Below are positions 24,300 through 35,769 of a stretch of DNA of 64,000 nucleotides, one piece after another. The stretch comes from Cinclus cinclus (lineage: Eukaryota; Chordata; Aves; Passeriformes; Cinclidae). The notes beneath the pieces were generated by a model. The model worked only from the letters and a program-made list of their open reading frames with translations. It was not told where the DNA came from and did not search any database. The stretch covers positions 3,497,001 through 3,561,000 of the forward strand of contig NC_085072.1 of the NCBI RefSeq assembly GCF_963662255.1, in the 5' to 3' direction. Position numbers and translations under genes: made by a program. Positions within the stretch are counted from its first letter, which is position 1, and each line of letters begins with the position of its first letter.

Positions 24300-24640
24300 C
24301 CGTCACTGAGTAACCTGGGAGTAAATCACAGCCTGGGAGTAACCTGGGAGTAAATCAGAGCCATTGAGTAACCTGGGAGTAAATCACAGCCTGGGAGTAA
24401 CCTGAGAGTAAATCACAGTCACTGAATAACCTGGGAGTAAATCAGAGCCATTGAGTAACCTGGGAGTAAATCAGAGCCTGGGAGTAACCTGTGAGTAAAT
24501 CAGAGCCATTGAGTAACCTGTGAGTAAATCACAGAACCACTGAGTAACCTGTGAGTAAATCAGAGCCTGGGAGTAACCTGTGAGTAAATCAGAGCCATTG
24601 AGTAACCTGTGAGTAAATCAGAGCCTGGGAGTAACTCCCA
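24300..24640. repeat. GAGTAACCTG tandem repeat
   Basis: About a dozen copies of 'GAGTAACCTGTGAGTAAATC' alternate with 'AGAGCCATT' or 'AGAGCCTGG' linkers, giving an approximately 27-bp unit and a two-unit alternation. Confidence 0.9.
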
Positions 24641-25079
24641 GCTGCAGCTCCCCAGGCTCTCCAGGATCCCCCGTGCCGGGAGTTCCCTCCCAGTCCGGAC
24701 TGTCCTTGGCAGAAGCAGCTGATGGGTCCCAGGCCTGGGCTCGTCCCTGTCTCGGGTGTGAAATGGAAATCACGTTTTTATCTTTTTGTTTTATTATTAT
24801 TTTGTAAATATTTACTCTTTTTACACCTGGTTTTTTTTTTTTGGTTTTTTTTGTAAGCTGAAGTTTCTTATTTTAAAAAAAAAAAAAAAGGAAGAAAGGA
24901 AGAAATTCCAGTGGGTTGTGTTGTTATTCCATAAACTTTAATAAACATCTGGGGGTGGGGGGTACAGGAGGAAATTCTGTGCGCATCCTCGAGGAAACAA
25001 TTCCCAAAGGAATGAATCCATGGGAAACCAATTCTCCCTCTCAGCATGAAACCTTTTGTCCTTGTCACTGCTCCAGGCA

Positions 25080-26065
25080 GGACAGGGAGAACCAGAGCAG
25101 CTCCAGGAGGGACAGGTGGGATCGGAGCAGCTCCAGGTGGGATCAGAGCAGCTCCAGGAGGGACAGGTGGGATCGGAGCAGCTCCAGGTGGGATCAGAGC
25201 AGCTCCAGGAGGGACAGGAGGGATCAGAGCAGCTCCAGGTGGGATCAGAGCAGCTCCAGGAGGGACAGGAGGGATCAGAGCAGCTCCAGGAGGGACAGGA
25301 GGGATCAAAGCAGCTCCAGGGGGATCAGAGCAGCTCCAGGTGGGATCAGAGCAGCTCCAGGAGGGATCAGAGCAGCTCCAGGAGGGACAGGAGGGATCAG
25401 AGCAGCTCCAGGAGGGACAGGAGGGATCAAAGCAGCTCCAGGTGGGATCAGAGCAGCTCCAGGAGGGACAGGAGGGATCAAAGCAGCTCCAGGTGGGATC
25501 AGAGCAGCTCCAGGGGGATCAGAGCAGCTCCAGGTGGGATCAGAGCAGCTCCAGGAGGGATCAGAGCAGCTCCAGGAGGGACAGGAGGGATCAGAGCAGC
25601 TCCAGGAGGGATCAGAGCAGCTCCAGGTGGGGACAGGAGGGATCAGAGCAGCTCCAGGTGGGGACAGGAGGGATCAGAGCAGCTCCAGGGGGATCAGAGC
25701 AGCTCCAGGTGGGATCAGAGCAGCTCCAGGAGGGATCAGAGCAGCTCCAGGGGGATCAGAGCAGCTCCAGGAGGGACAGGAGGGATCAGAGCAGCTCCAG
25801 GAGGGATCAGAGCAGCTCCAGGTGGGGACAGGAGGGATCAGAGCAGCTCCAGGGGGATCAGAGCAGCTCCAGGTGGGATCAGAGCAGCTCCAGGAGGGAC
25901 AGGAGGGATCAGAGCAGCTCCAGGAGGGACAGGTGGGATCAGAGCAGCTCCAGGTGGGATCAGAGCAGCTCCAGGAGGGACAGGTGGGATCGAAGCAGCT
26001 CCAGGTGGGACAAGAGGGATCAGAGCAGCTCCAGGTGGGACAGGAGGGATCAGAGCAGCTCCACA
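25080..26065. repeat. 20/30-bp mosaic minisatellite
   Basis: The array is built of 'GGATCAGAGCAGCTCCAGGT' (20 bp) with an optional 'GGGACAGGAG' insert that makes a 30-bp form. It lies between the convergent USP49 and TOMM6 genes. Open frames on both strands are products of the repeat. Confidence 0.95.
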
Positions 26066-26598
26066 GCTCCTGTCCTGGTGGGAGGACAAGCTCTGCTCCC
26101 AGCAGCTCCGGCTCCTTCCTGGAACAGGGATTCAGCACCGTCAGGGGAGCTGGTTCTGCTTTAAAAGTTGGGTAAAGAGGGGGTTCTGTGGGGTTTGGGG
26201 TGGATTCACCCCTGATTTGTGTCACCTCACGCGGTGACAGCGCTGTCCTGGGGGGTCATGGTGAGTTTGGGGGGTTTGTTCAGCCTCGAGGGGCTGCAGC
26301 TCCAGAACTCTGGTGAGCAGGGACAGCACCCAAGGAAGGGCTGGATTTGGGATATTTAGGATAGATATTGGGAAAGGTTCTTCCTCCACTGGGTTTGGGG
26401 CACTGCCCAGGCTCCCCAGGGAATGGGCACGGCTCTGAGGCTGCCACAGCTCTGGGAATGTTTGCACAGGAATGCCCAGGGTGGGATTTTGGGGTGTTTG
26501 TGCAGGGACAGGGCTTGGATTTGATCCCGCTCTGGAATATTCCCTGATGCCACCCCCATGGAGCCTCCCAGCCCCTCTCTCCCTCCCACTGACCGCTG

Positions 26599-27818
26599 CT
26601 ATGGGACTGGCTGTGGGGCCATCAGGTCGATGTCTGTCAGGTTCCGGGCGACCCAGACCCCTGCAGCAAACAGCCCCAGGTTCACCAGCAGGTTCCTGCA
26701 ATCACAAAATTCCAGAATCACTGAGGCTGGAAAAACCTTTGGGAAAGTTCATCCGAGTCCCTGCTGTGCCCGATGCTCACCTTGTCCCCACCCTGAGCAC
26801 TCAGTGCCTCCTCCCGGGATGGGGACTCCAAACCTCCCTGGGCACTTCCAATTCCTGAGCACCCTTTCCAGGAGGAAATTCCAGCCTGAGCCTCCCCTGG
26901 CCCAGCCCGAGGCCGTTCCCTCTCTTCCTGTCCCTGTTCCCTGGGATGAGATCCCAAATCCCCCCCGGCTGTCCCCTCCTGTCAGGGAGTTGTGCAGAGC
27001 CAGAAATTTCCCCTGAGCCTCCTTTTCTCCAGGCTGAGCCCCTTCCCCTCAGGATTCTCCAAACCCTTCCCCAGCTCCCTCAGGATTCTCCAAACCCTTC
27101 CCCAGCTCCCTCAGGATTCTCCAAACCCTTCCCCTTCCCCTCAGGATTCTCCAGACCCTTCCCCAGCTCCCTCAGGATTCTCCAAACCCTTCCCCTTCCC
27201 CTCAGGATTCTCCAAACCCTTCCCCAGCTCCTGAGGATTCTCCAAACCCTTCCCCTTCCCCTCAGGATTCTCCAGACCATTCCCCAGCTCCCTCGGGATT
27301 CTCCAGACCCTTCCCCTTCCCCTCAGGATTCTCCAGACCCTTTCCCTTCCCCTCAGGATTCTCCAAACCCTTCCCCAGCTCCCTCAGGATTCTCCAAACC
27401 CTTCCCCAGCTCCGCTCCCTTCCCTGGAATCGCTCCAGCCCCAAAATGTCCTCCCTGAACGGAGGGGTTAGAACTGGACACAAGGACCGAGGTCCCTCAC
27501 AGCACTGAGGGACAATCCCGGGCACGCTGCTCCTGATACGGGCCGGGGCCAGACTCCGGGCTCCCGATCCCTGCCCTGATCCCGCCCCGGTCCTGGCCTC
27601 GATCCCCGCCTTCATCTCGACCCCGACCCCGACCCCATCCCTGACCCCGATCACGGTCCCGCTGGCGGTTCCGGTCCCGACCTGCGGAAGTCGTTGCGGT
27701 CGGTGGCGAAGCGGAACGCGCTCCGCAGCCAGGCGCGGATGCCCCGCGGCGGGGCCGGGGCCGCCATCGCTCCCGCTCCTCCTCCTCCTCCTCCTCCTGC
27801 CGCCGCCGCCGCCGCCAT
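26599..27818 (-). CDS. TOMM6: TOMM6, mitochondrial import receptor subunit TOM6
   Basis: There are two coding exons on the minus strand: 27818-27682 and 26695-26599, giving 77 residues (human 74). The first exon ends with 'FRFATDRNDFR', and the second gives 'RNLLVNLGLFAAGVW' and 'ARNLTDIDLMAPQP', which I recognise as the conserved TOM6 body and single membrane segment. Donor (CGCAG|GTCGGG) and acceptor (GATTGCAG|GAAC) are standard. The first ATG (27818) opens an Ala6/Gly7 low-complexity N-terminus; a second in-frame ATG at 27767 would give 60 residues. I chose the first because its length matches the family. TOM6 stabilises the TOM complex in the outer mitochondrial membrane. Codons and the GC-rich first exon suggest a CpG-island promoter. 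The intron is mostly CR1. Confidence 0.95.
26697..27440 (-). mobile_element. CR1 LINE forming most of the TOMM6 intron
   Basis: Plus-strand order is 'CACAAAATTCCAGAATCACT' (3' end), 'GGGACTCCAAACCTCCCTGG', 'TTTCCAGGAGGAAATTCC', then 'GAGCCTCCTTTTCTCCAGGC', after which the 31-bp array begins. This is the 3'-to-5' order of an avian CR1 on the minus strand, the same strand as TOMM6. The element's 3' end abuts the TOMM6 exon 2 acceptor. Confidence 0.8.
27050..27415. repeat. 30-31 bp minisatellite inside the TOMM6-intron CR1
   Basis: About 12 copies of a unit contain 'CTCAGGATTCTCCAAACCCT' followed by 'TCCCCAGCTCC' or 'TCCCCTTCCC'. It is the reverse complement of the array in FRS3 intron 1 (57230-58110). 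Confidence 0.95.
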
Positions 27819-28080
27819 TGCTGCCGCGTGCCCGCGCCGCGCGATGACGTCACCTCGCTACGCGACGTCACTGGCGCAGCGTTCCCTCGCCGGCGGCGCG
27901 CGGAGCGGCACGGACTGGAGTAGATCGGGAACGGGTACGGGATCGGGAACGGGAAGGGGAACGGAATCGGGATTGGGAACGGGAGCGAGAGAGGGAGAGG
28001 GATCAGGACCGGGAGCAGAATCAGGATTGGGATGGGGACCGGGATCTGGATGGGGATCAGGATTGGGGCCAGGACCGTGG
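27770..28080 (-). promoter_or_regulatory. GC-rich TOMM6 promoter/first-exon region
   Basis: The sequence around and upstream (higher coordinates) of the TOMM6 start is rich in CpG ('CGCGCGATGACGTCACC', with a CRE-like TGACGTCA at 27845-27852 and further 'ACGTCACTGGCGCAG'). This fits a housekeeping CpG-island promoter. No TATA box is evident. Confidence 0.55.
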
Positions 28081-28620
28081 TGTCCCCGGGGCTCCCTGTG
28101 GGGGATATGGGGCTCCCTGTGGGGGATATGGGGATATGGGGCTCCCTGTGAGGGATATGGGGCTCCCTGTGGGGGATATGGGGCTCCCTGTGGGGGATAT
28201 GGGGATATGGGGCTCCCTGTGAGGGATATGGGGCTCCCTGTGGTGGATATGGGGCTCCCTGTGAGGGATATGGGGCTCCCTGTGGGGGATATGGGGATAT
28301 GGGGCTCCCTGTGAGGGATATGGGGCTCCCTGTGGGGGATATGGGGCTCCCTGTGAGGGATATGGGGCTCCCTGTGGGGGTTATGGGGGTCCCTGTGGGG
28401 GATATGGGGCTCCCTGTGAGGGATATGGGGCTCCCTGTGGTGGATATGGGGCTCCCTGTGAGGGATATGGGGCTCCCTGTGGTGGATATGGGGCTCCCTG
28501 TGAGGGATATGGGGGTCCCTGTGGGGGTTATGGGGCTCCCTGTGAGGGATATGGGGCTCCCTGTGGGGGATATGGGGATATGGGGCTCCCTGTGAGGGAT
28601 ATGGGGCTCCCCGGGGTGAC
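28080..28620. repeat. 21-bp minisatellite upstream of TOMM6
   Basis: About 25 copies of 'GATATGGGGCTCCCTGTGAG' (21-bp period; some GGGGG and GGTGG variants) begin about 260 bases upstream of the TOMM6 start codon, within its promoter flank. Confidence 0.95.
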
Positions 28621-28879
28621 CCCCAGCATCCCCCGGGCTGAGCCAGGTTGGGCTCTGCGGGTGCTGCCGGCTCTGGAAGATCCATCCCAGCCCTGGGATC
28701 CCCCGAGCCGAGGCACGGCCGGGGGAATTTGGGTTCCTGGGAGCTGCTGTTGGAGCCCTGGGAGCGGAGAGGGCTCTCAGGAATAATCCCTGTTTTTTGG
28801 GAGCAGTGGGGATCCCTGGGAGCAATTGAGATTCCCAGGAATATCTGGCTGTGCTCCATAGGTTCTTGGCCAGAACGAG

Positions 28880-30370
28880 CACAGTAACTTCTTGGAGAGG
28901 CTTCTGAAGGAAGGAGGAAGAACAGGAGGTGTCTTTATTAAAAAAATAAATAAATAAAAGTGGGCTGATCTAGATAAGGCCAGATAGTGGGAGGTGAAAG
29001 AAGCAATGGAGGGAATCATAAATTCCATAGGAATTCCACTGATGAACACAGACTGCTAAATGTCTGGATTTAAAGAAAAAGAACAGAGACACAAGGGAAA
29101 AGAAAAACAGGGTGGGATGTATTAGAAGGGGTCTTAGGAATTAGGGTTTTGGAGAGTCTGTACCTCTCAAGTACCTGAGCCCATGGGGATGGAGAGAAAT
29201 GGTATAAAAAAAAATGACAGTACTGTCTTTTTGCAAATATTAAAATGTATGCTATAGGTACAATGTTAAAGCAACTTTGCTGTAAAGATTTCTGCTATTA
29301 AATAAACTTAGTAATGAAATAGCTGACTTAGTCATGCTTGTAGGAATTGAGCTGCCTGCTTGGTTGGGATAATATCCAATGAACGGATGATGAAGATCCC
29401 TGCTACTATCAGCACCCACTTTAAAAAGTATAAACTGAAACCCAAGCTGGAGGTGATAGTAAGAACAGCCTGAAACTGCTGCCCGATCCCAAAGAGGAAA
29501 ATACAAATCAACAAAGTTGTTTTGTGCGGTGCTTTATTCAGGGCCCGGGGACCTGAGGACTCGCGTCCAAAGTCAGAGTCCCAACCCGTTACTGAATCTT
29601 ACACAGTTTTATACCCTTTTACAAGTCTTGCTTCACTAGGCCTACATGCTATGGTCCACATTCTTTACATCAAAGGCAGCATTCATCTTCGAGATAACAT
29701 TTCTAAAGGTTATAACTCTTGCACGCCTGCCTAAGTTAAGACAATAAGATTCCTTTCTAACGGTTACAAATCCTACATGCTTGTCTAAACTAAAACTATA
29801 GATTAATCCCACACCTGTTTATTACACTTCATCAGTAAATTCCTTACTGTTTCTACAAACAATCAGTTGGTCCTTCTTTGCTCCACTGGCCCTTAACTCA
29901 TTATTCTGTAGTTCAGCACATTCCCAGGCTTAGTTCCCAGGGCCTACCTTGTGCTAGCTACAAACTGCAGCCTTAGCATTACTACCACTAGCTATTAAAT
30001 CTATATGTATATGCTAACAAAACCACAGCCAAAAAATTCCCATGTTCTAAAAAGGTAAAGCCAAGGAGGAGCCATGCTAAACAGTTCTTGGAACACGTTT
30101 GGGGAAGAGTTTAAATATGCAGAATTGTTTATAAATATGCAGTAGGCTGATGCAATAGGAAAGGTTTATAAAGGGAGTCTCAGAAATAGGGGTGCACCCA
30201 GCCATTAAACTTGGCTTTATTATCTTTGTCTTCTGTTGTCCTTTCTTAAACTTTTAAGATTTTACCAGAAGAGTGAACCTCGTTTTTCACAGGAATTAGG
30301 GTTTTGGGGAGTCTGTACCTCTCAAGTACCTCAGGCCGTGGGGAAAGAGAGAGGAGAATGCAGATGGGAA
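28880..30370. mobile_element. LTR-retroelement remnant, mostly minus-strand orientation
   Basis: On the minus strand a TATA-like 'GGGTATAAAACTGTG' near 29615 is followed by 'CCTGAATAAAGCACCGCAC' near 29540, the U3-to-R order of an LTR. A ~50-base segment ('GAGTCTGTACCTCTCAAGTA') occurs twice, near 29155 and 30310, flanking this part. That could be a duplicated end or two elements. A 60-codon minus-strand frame (29332-29514) with a hydrophobic stretch is too short to assign. Exact ends are not resolved. Confidence 0.5.
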
Positions 30371-30379
30371 ATTAGGATA

Positions 30380-31440
30380 AAAAGGAGGCTGTGTCCCCTA
30401 AAAACCTGAGAGATCCCAGGGAAAATTGCCCCATGGCCTTTCCCTTTATTGAAATAAAATTACAGAACTCCTCTGTCCCCTCTTTGGACACAAACCTCTG
30501 GTGTTTGTGGATTAATTCTGACACTTCTGTGGTTACATGTTTTAAACACAGTGCTCCTGACCTTCCCATACCTCATACTCCACAATTTTCTCTTTGTAAC
30601 TTACTATTTTATATAATTAAATCGATTATCAGAATATTTATAACCGGGAGCAGATCAATCCTCGTCCTGCACCTTTGTGTTTTCCTGAGCTCCTGTGCCT
30701 GGGAAAAGCAGCTCATGGGACAGACCTGCCAAGGGAGGGGGTTGTACTGGTTTGAACAGCAAAACCAGTGAGACTTCAAGTCAGTAATACAATTTTTAAT
30801 AGGGAAGAGGGAAAAAAAAAAGAGAAAAAAACAAAATACATGCAATAATAAAAATAAAACCACTGACAGAGTCAGAATACAACCTGATACCCTGTCAGTC
30901 AGGGTGCTGGTGCAGTTTTCCTCCAAAGGGTCCAGCGATGATGTGGATAAAAACCTGGTTCTTCCTCTGGAATCCAGTAGGAAATGGCTGCCTTTGGCAT
31001 TCTAAACCTCAGTTTTTATCTAGGTAGGAAAGGCTTGGCTCGTCTTCCTGGCTGGAGCATCTCCCAATGGGATGATGGAATCTTCTCAGTTATACAGTAG
31101 GACTCAATGGCCCATTAACAGAAGATACTTCCCACAGAGATAAGGATGATCACCCTTATCAGTGATGGCCCATTAACAGGAGACATTTCCACAGAGATAA
31201 GGATGATCACCCTTATCAGTGATGGCCCATTAACAGGAGACATTTCCCACAGAGATAAGGATGATCACCCTTATCAGTGATGGCCCATTAACAGGAGACA
31301 TTTCCCACAGAGATAAGGATGATCACCCTTATCAGTGATGGCCCATTAACAGGAGACATTTCCCACAGAGATAAGGATGATCACCCTTCTCAGATGGTAA
31401 TAGAATATGTATGTTGTATTGTAAACCAGGACAGGGGTTC
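30380..31440 (-). mobile_element. LTR-retroelement remnant with internal 58-bp repeats
   Basis: The minus strand carries 'CAATAAAGGGAAAGGCC' preceded by 'GGGGACAGAGGAGTTCTG' (30425-30535), related to the fragment at 16.5 kb. From 30745 the sequence 'GTACTGGTTTGAACAGC' begins a block ending in five 58-bp tandem copies. I take it as one or two avian LTRs. No gag, pol or env frame of useful length was found. Confidence 0.5.
31105..31395. repeat. 58-bp tandem repeat inside an LTR-like block
   Basis: Five near-identical copies contain 'GATGGCCCATTAACAGGAGA' and 'GAGATAAGGATGATCACCCT'. The repeat includes GATAA motifs in a palindromic setting ('GATAAGGATGATCACCCTTATC'-like arms). Confidence 0.95.
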
Positions 31441-31529
31441 AGGTGGTCCTGCACTTTTTTGGGGTGCTCGGTGCATCAGGAGTCCATGGGAATAAGAATC
31501 TTTAAGGATCCTTTGTTGGGATGAGGACT

Positions 31530-32230
31530 GTGGTTATAACGAGGTTTATTACTATTATTATATAAAGCTTTAACAAATACAAGTAACTTACTCTCGCACA
31601 GAATTTCTGGAATTAGCAGTTTTTCTGTTATTCCCATTGTTACGAGAAACAAAAAAAACCTCGATATTCAACAAAATGGAGATTGATTGATTTGATGTAG
31701 ACGGAGCAAGCAGCGCTGGGGAACGTGAGGGGTCACGGCCAACCCAAGCTCCATCCAACCTGGGTTTGCAGCCTCTTACAGTATGGACTCTCGTTATAAT
31801 CAATGATTTCTGGTTTTTTGCTGTCATGACTTTGCCAGGTAAGCAGTGGTGGTTGAATAAACATCTGTAAAGTCTTTGGGCGAATAGTCATTCTCATAGA
31901 AAACCAGCTGGTCTTGGTAGATAGAAACCAGCAAAAATCAGGAAGTCTGGTCTTTGTAGGTAGGCAATATTGATCAAATAAAGCAGGAAATCTGATTTTG
32001 CAAAATCTATCGGACTATGGGAAAGTCTGATTTTGCAAACTGGGAGTAGATACAAGTGATTTAGAAAACATTATATTCATAACAGAGGGATTTAAAACAG
32101 AATGATTTCATCATATATTTTCCTCTATGTAGTGTCCATGCTTCACTTCAGACCTTGATGTTCTGGTTTATCCAAACCCCAATACTTTTATGATTAACAC
32201 AAATCGTTTATCAATTATCACACTATTTCC
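31530..32230. other. Repeat-derived sequence without recognised gene; possible further LTR
   Basis: The stretch begins 'TTATAACGAGGTTTATTACT' and is A/T-rich and moderately complex. A reversed polyadenylation context suggests an LTR on the minus strand, but I found no ends or duplication to prove it. Confidence 0.35.
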
Positions 32231-32309
32231 CTCCTCCTCACTGGGGACACCCAGGTCACAAAGCCAGGCTTAGGTAAGACCGGGATTTGGAGGGACATCA
32301 TCCTGCCAC

Positions 32310-33010
32310 AGTGTCCATCTGTCCATCCATCCATCCATCCATCCATCCATCCATCCATCATCCATCCATCCATCCATCATCCATCATCCATCCATCCATC
32401 ATCCATCCATCCATCCATCCATCCATCCATCCATCCATCCATCATCCATCCATCATCATCCATCCATCCATCCATCATCCATCCATCCGTCATCCATCCA
32501 TCCATCCATCCATCCATCCATCCATCCATCCATCCATCATCCATCCATCATCATCCATCCATCCATCCATCATCCATCCATCCATCATCCATCCATCCAT
32601 CCATCCATCCATCCATCATCCATCATCCATCCATCATCCATCCATCATCCATCCATCATCCATCCATTCATCCATCCATCCATCCATCCATCATCCATCC
32701 ATCATCCATCCATCATCCATCCATCCATCCATCATCCATCCATTCATCCATCCATCCATCCATCCATCATCCATCCATCCATCCATCCATCCATCCATCC
32801 ATCCATCATCCATCCATTCATCCATCCATCCATCCATCCATCATCCATCCATCCATCATCCATCCATTCATCCATCCATCCATCCATCATCCATCCATCC
32901 ATCCATCATCCATCCATCATCCATCCATCCATCCATCATCCATCCATTCATCCATCCATCCATCCATCCATCATCCATCCATCCATCCATCCATCCATCC
33001 ATCCATCCAG
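32310..33010. repeat. (ATCC)n / CATCATCC microsatellite
   Basis: About 700 bases of 'CATCCATC' tetramers are interrupted by 'CATCATCC' steps and rare 'CATTCATC'. The encoded His/Pro/Ser/Ile frame is spurious. Confidence 0.98.
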
Positions 33011-34060
33011 GCTCCAGCCTTGTCTGTCCCTGCTGCTGGATTCTCTCCTCAGATCCCAGCCATCTAATTGATTTATGGCAATTAGGGACTCTCATTAAGG
33101 GGCCAGCTGGAGAGCCAGGCGTTACCTGCCGGGCAGGAGCAGCCTTGGGGAGCAGCCAAACCGCACGGATCCCTGTGTGGAGTTTTGGAAGGGTTTTACT
33201 CCACTTGGCTTTGGGTTTTCCCGTTCACCCCTTCCTTTGCTGACATTTGAGGTCAGTGAGTTCACCCCGAGGCTCCCCTTTCTCCCCTTCCTTTATTATT
33301 TGGGATCAGCGAGCTCAGCCGGAGCTTCCCTTTCCTCCCTCATCCCCTCCCACGTTCCTGGAAGGTCACGAACCGTCCTCGCCTTCCCTGGATGCAGGAA
33401 TTCACATCTCCGGGCCGACCAGTTCAGACCAGTTCGTTATCAGAGCGTGCCAGCCAAGCCCCCAACATCAGCGGGGGTGTTCCCGGGGAAGGGAAGGTGA
33501 TAAATCCACAGGGGGAAGGGCGGGATGGCGGTGCCTTGAAGGAACACCACAACCCCGGCAGCGCCATTCCCAGCTGGAATGCAGAGGGACACGGGGGAGG
33601 CGAGGCTGGAGGCGCCGGGCTGGCTCGGGAGGGATTGAATGGGGTGGGCAGAGAGTTTGGGACAACCTCAGAGTCGCTGCAGTGTCAAGGAGGTGACAGA
33701 CGCGCTGGGACGGACAAACGGACACGCTGGGAGGTGACAGCCACCGGCAGCTGCCGCCCGTCCCCGCTGCTCCCCTGGCGTGGCAGCAAAGGTGCGTGCG
33801 ATGGAGCCAGAACGTCCCCAAAACCCTCCCACCCTTCCCTGTGCCCTGTCCTGCCAGGGCTCCCCAAAACCCTCCCACCCTTCCCTGTGCCCTCCTCCAT
33901 TCTGCTCCAGCCCCGGGAATGGCGGGTCCCGCTCCCCGAAATATCCCGAAATAAATTTGGGAACATCCCGGGGAACGAGGGCTTGATGCTGGAGCTGGAT
34001 GGTGGCAGGAGCTCGGGATGGGTTCGTGCCCTGGGGGTGCAGGGACAACCAGGATATCCT
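33010..34060. other. No gene recognised
   Basis: This is mixed, fairly GC-rich sequence. Open frames on both strands lack any family signature. A short phrase is duplicated near 33825 and 33860 ('CAAAACCCTCCCACCCTTCC'). Untranslated upstream exons of the periphilin-like gene could lie here, but none is demonstrated. Confidence 0.4.
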
Positions 34061-34430
34061 CTCTCCCATGGATATTCCATAGCCTGGGATCCCCAGGATC
34101 CCCTCTCCCATGGATATTCCGTACTCTGGGTTCCCCAGGATCCCCTCTCCCACGGATATTCCACACCCTGGGATCCCCAGGATCCCCTCTCCCACGGATA
34201 TTCCACACCCTGGGATCCCCAGGATCCCCTCTCCCACGGATATTCCATACCCTGAGATCCCCAGGATCCCCTCTCCCATGGATATTCCATACCCTGGGAT
34301 CCCCAGGATCCCCTCTCCCACGGATATTCCATACCCTGAGATCCCCAGGATCCCCTTTCCCATGGATATTCCATACCCTGAGATCCCCAGGATCCCCTCT
34401 CCCACGGATATTCCGTACCCTGGGGGTGCA
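34060..34430. repeat. 42-bp minisatellite
   Basis: About nine copies of a 42-bp unit contain 'CCCCTCTCCCACGGATATTC' and 'CCCTGGGATCCCCAGGAT'. Because 42 is a multiple of three, each strand shows an open frame with 14-residue repeats, which I regard as artefact. Confidence 0.95.
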
Positions 34431-34499
34431 GGATTCCCAGGATCTCCTCTCCCATGGACGCTCCATGCTCTGGGGGTGCAGGGACTCCCTCTTTTCACG

Positions 34500-34712
34500 G
34501 GACTCCGGGGTGCAGTTTGCGGGTGTTTGGTCGCACCCCGCTGGTGGATCCGAGATTCCCGAAGGAATTTGGCTGTCCCCAGGGGATCAGGGAAGCGGCG
34601 CTCCCCGGGCTCTGTGCGCGTTCCCGCTGTTCTCGGGGGCGGAATCAGGGCCGGGAGAGGGAAGGGAAGAGGAAGGGAAATTCCCGGGAGGAGGGACGGG
34701 AGAGCTCCGGGT
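34500..34712 (+). promoter_or_regulatory. Possible GC-rich promoter and first exon of the periphilin-like gene
   Basis: The sequence is CpG-enriched with a GC box ('CGGGGGCGGAATC', near 34637). A consensus donor ('AGCTCCGG|GTGAGTTCCG', GT at 34710) could end an untranslated exon on the plus strand. It is 2.4 kb upstream of the first recognisable exon (37102-37187), whose acceptor shows that an upstream exon exists. This is position and motif evidence only. Confidence 0.3.
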
Positions 34713-34799
34713 GAGTTCCGCTGGAAGGATCGGATCCCGACGGGTACGGGTGTGGAATGAGAGCCGGCTGCGGGGGGAGGACTGGGGTGCACGGGGGCA

Positions 34800-35395
34800 G
34801 AGCTGGGATCCAGGGAGGCAGGATTGGATCCAGGGAGGCAGGACTGGGATCCAGAGAGGCAGGATTGGAATCCAGAGAGGCAGGATTTGGATCCAAGGAG
34901 GCAGGATTGGATCCAGGGAGGCAGGATTGGATCCAGGGAGGCAGGATTGGGATCCAGGGAGGCAGGATTGGATCCAGGGAGGCAGGATTGGGATCCAAGG
35001 AGGCAGGATTGGATCCAGGGAGGCAGGATTGGGATCCAGGGAGGCAGGATTGGGATCCAGGGAGGCAGGATTGGATCCAGGGAGGCAGGATTGGGATCCA
35101 GAGAGGCAGGATTTGGATCCAAGGAGGCAGGATTGGATCCAGGGAGGCAGGATTGGATCCAGGGAGGCAGGACTGGGATCCAAGGAGGCAGGACTGGGAT
35201 CCAGGGAGGCAGGATTGGATCCAGGGAGGCAGGATTGGGATCCAGGGAGGCAGGACTGGGATACAGGGAGGCAAGATTGGGATCCAGAGAGGCAGGATTG
35301 GGATCCAGGGAGGTAGGATTGGGATCCAAGGAGGCAGGATTGGGATCCAGGGAGGCAGGATTGGATCCAGGGAGGCAGGATTGGGGTGCAGAGTT
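34800..35395. repeat. 21-22 bp minisatellite
   Basis: About 27 copies of 'GGATCCAGGGAGGCAGGATT' (period 21-22) with 'AGAG' and 'AAGG' variants. Open frames on both strands are artefacts. Confidence 0.96.
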
Positions 35396-35769
35396 GCAAA
35401 GTAATGGGTTTGGGGTGCAGGATTGGGATGCAGGGGATGACTGGGATTGAGGATTGGGGTGAAGGGGTGCAGGGCTCTCTGTCCCACCCCCATCCGTGCT
35501 CCAGTGCTGCTTTGCAGGACCTCAGGCTGATGCCCCTCAGTTTAGGGACAGAAGTGGGGTTTCAGGCTGGTGCAGGGGACTCATCCCTTGGGATCCCTTG
35601 GGGACATCACGGGGTGACCTGCGGGGTTGGTGACAACACGTGGCAGGGACAAGCAGAGCTCCGGGCAGGCACAGGGGGTGCCAAGGCATTGCCAGTCCTG
35701 TGTCACCCTCAGGGGACAGCGAACGGGTCTTGGTGTCCCCAGCTCTGCTGTGTCCTTGCTGGTGGCCAC

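Noticed and set aside
25046..26237. Long Ser/Gln/Arg/Gly repeat frames
   Set aside because: Products of the 20/30-bp array on both strands.
29332..29514. 60-codon minus-strand frame with hydrophobic segment, perhaps retroviral env remnant
   Set aside because: Too short, no conserved env motif that I can confirm, and located beside an LTR R region. Left as unassigned LTR-related sequence.
32287..33243. His/Pro/Ser/Ile 318-codon frame
   Set aside because: An (ATCC)n microsatellite; the tail after the repeat matches no family.
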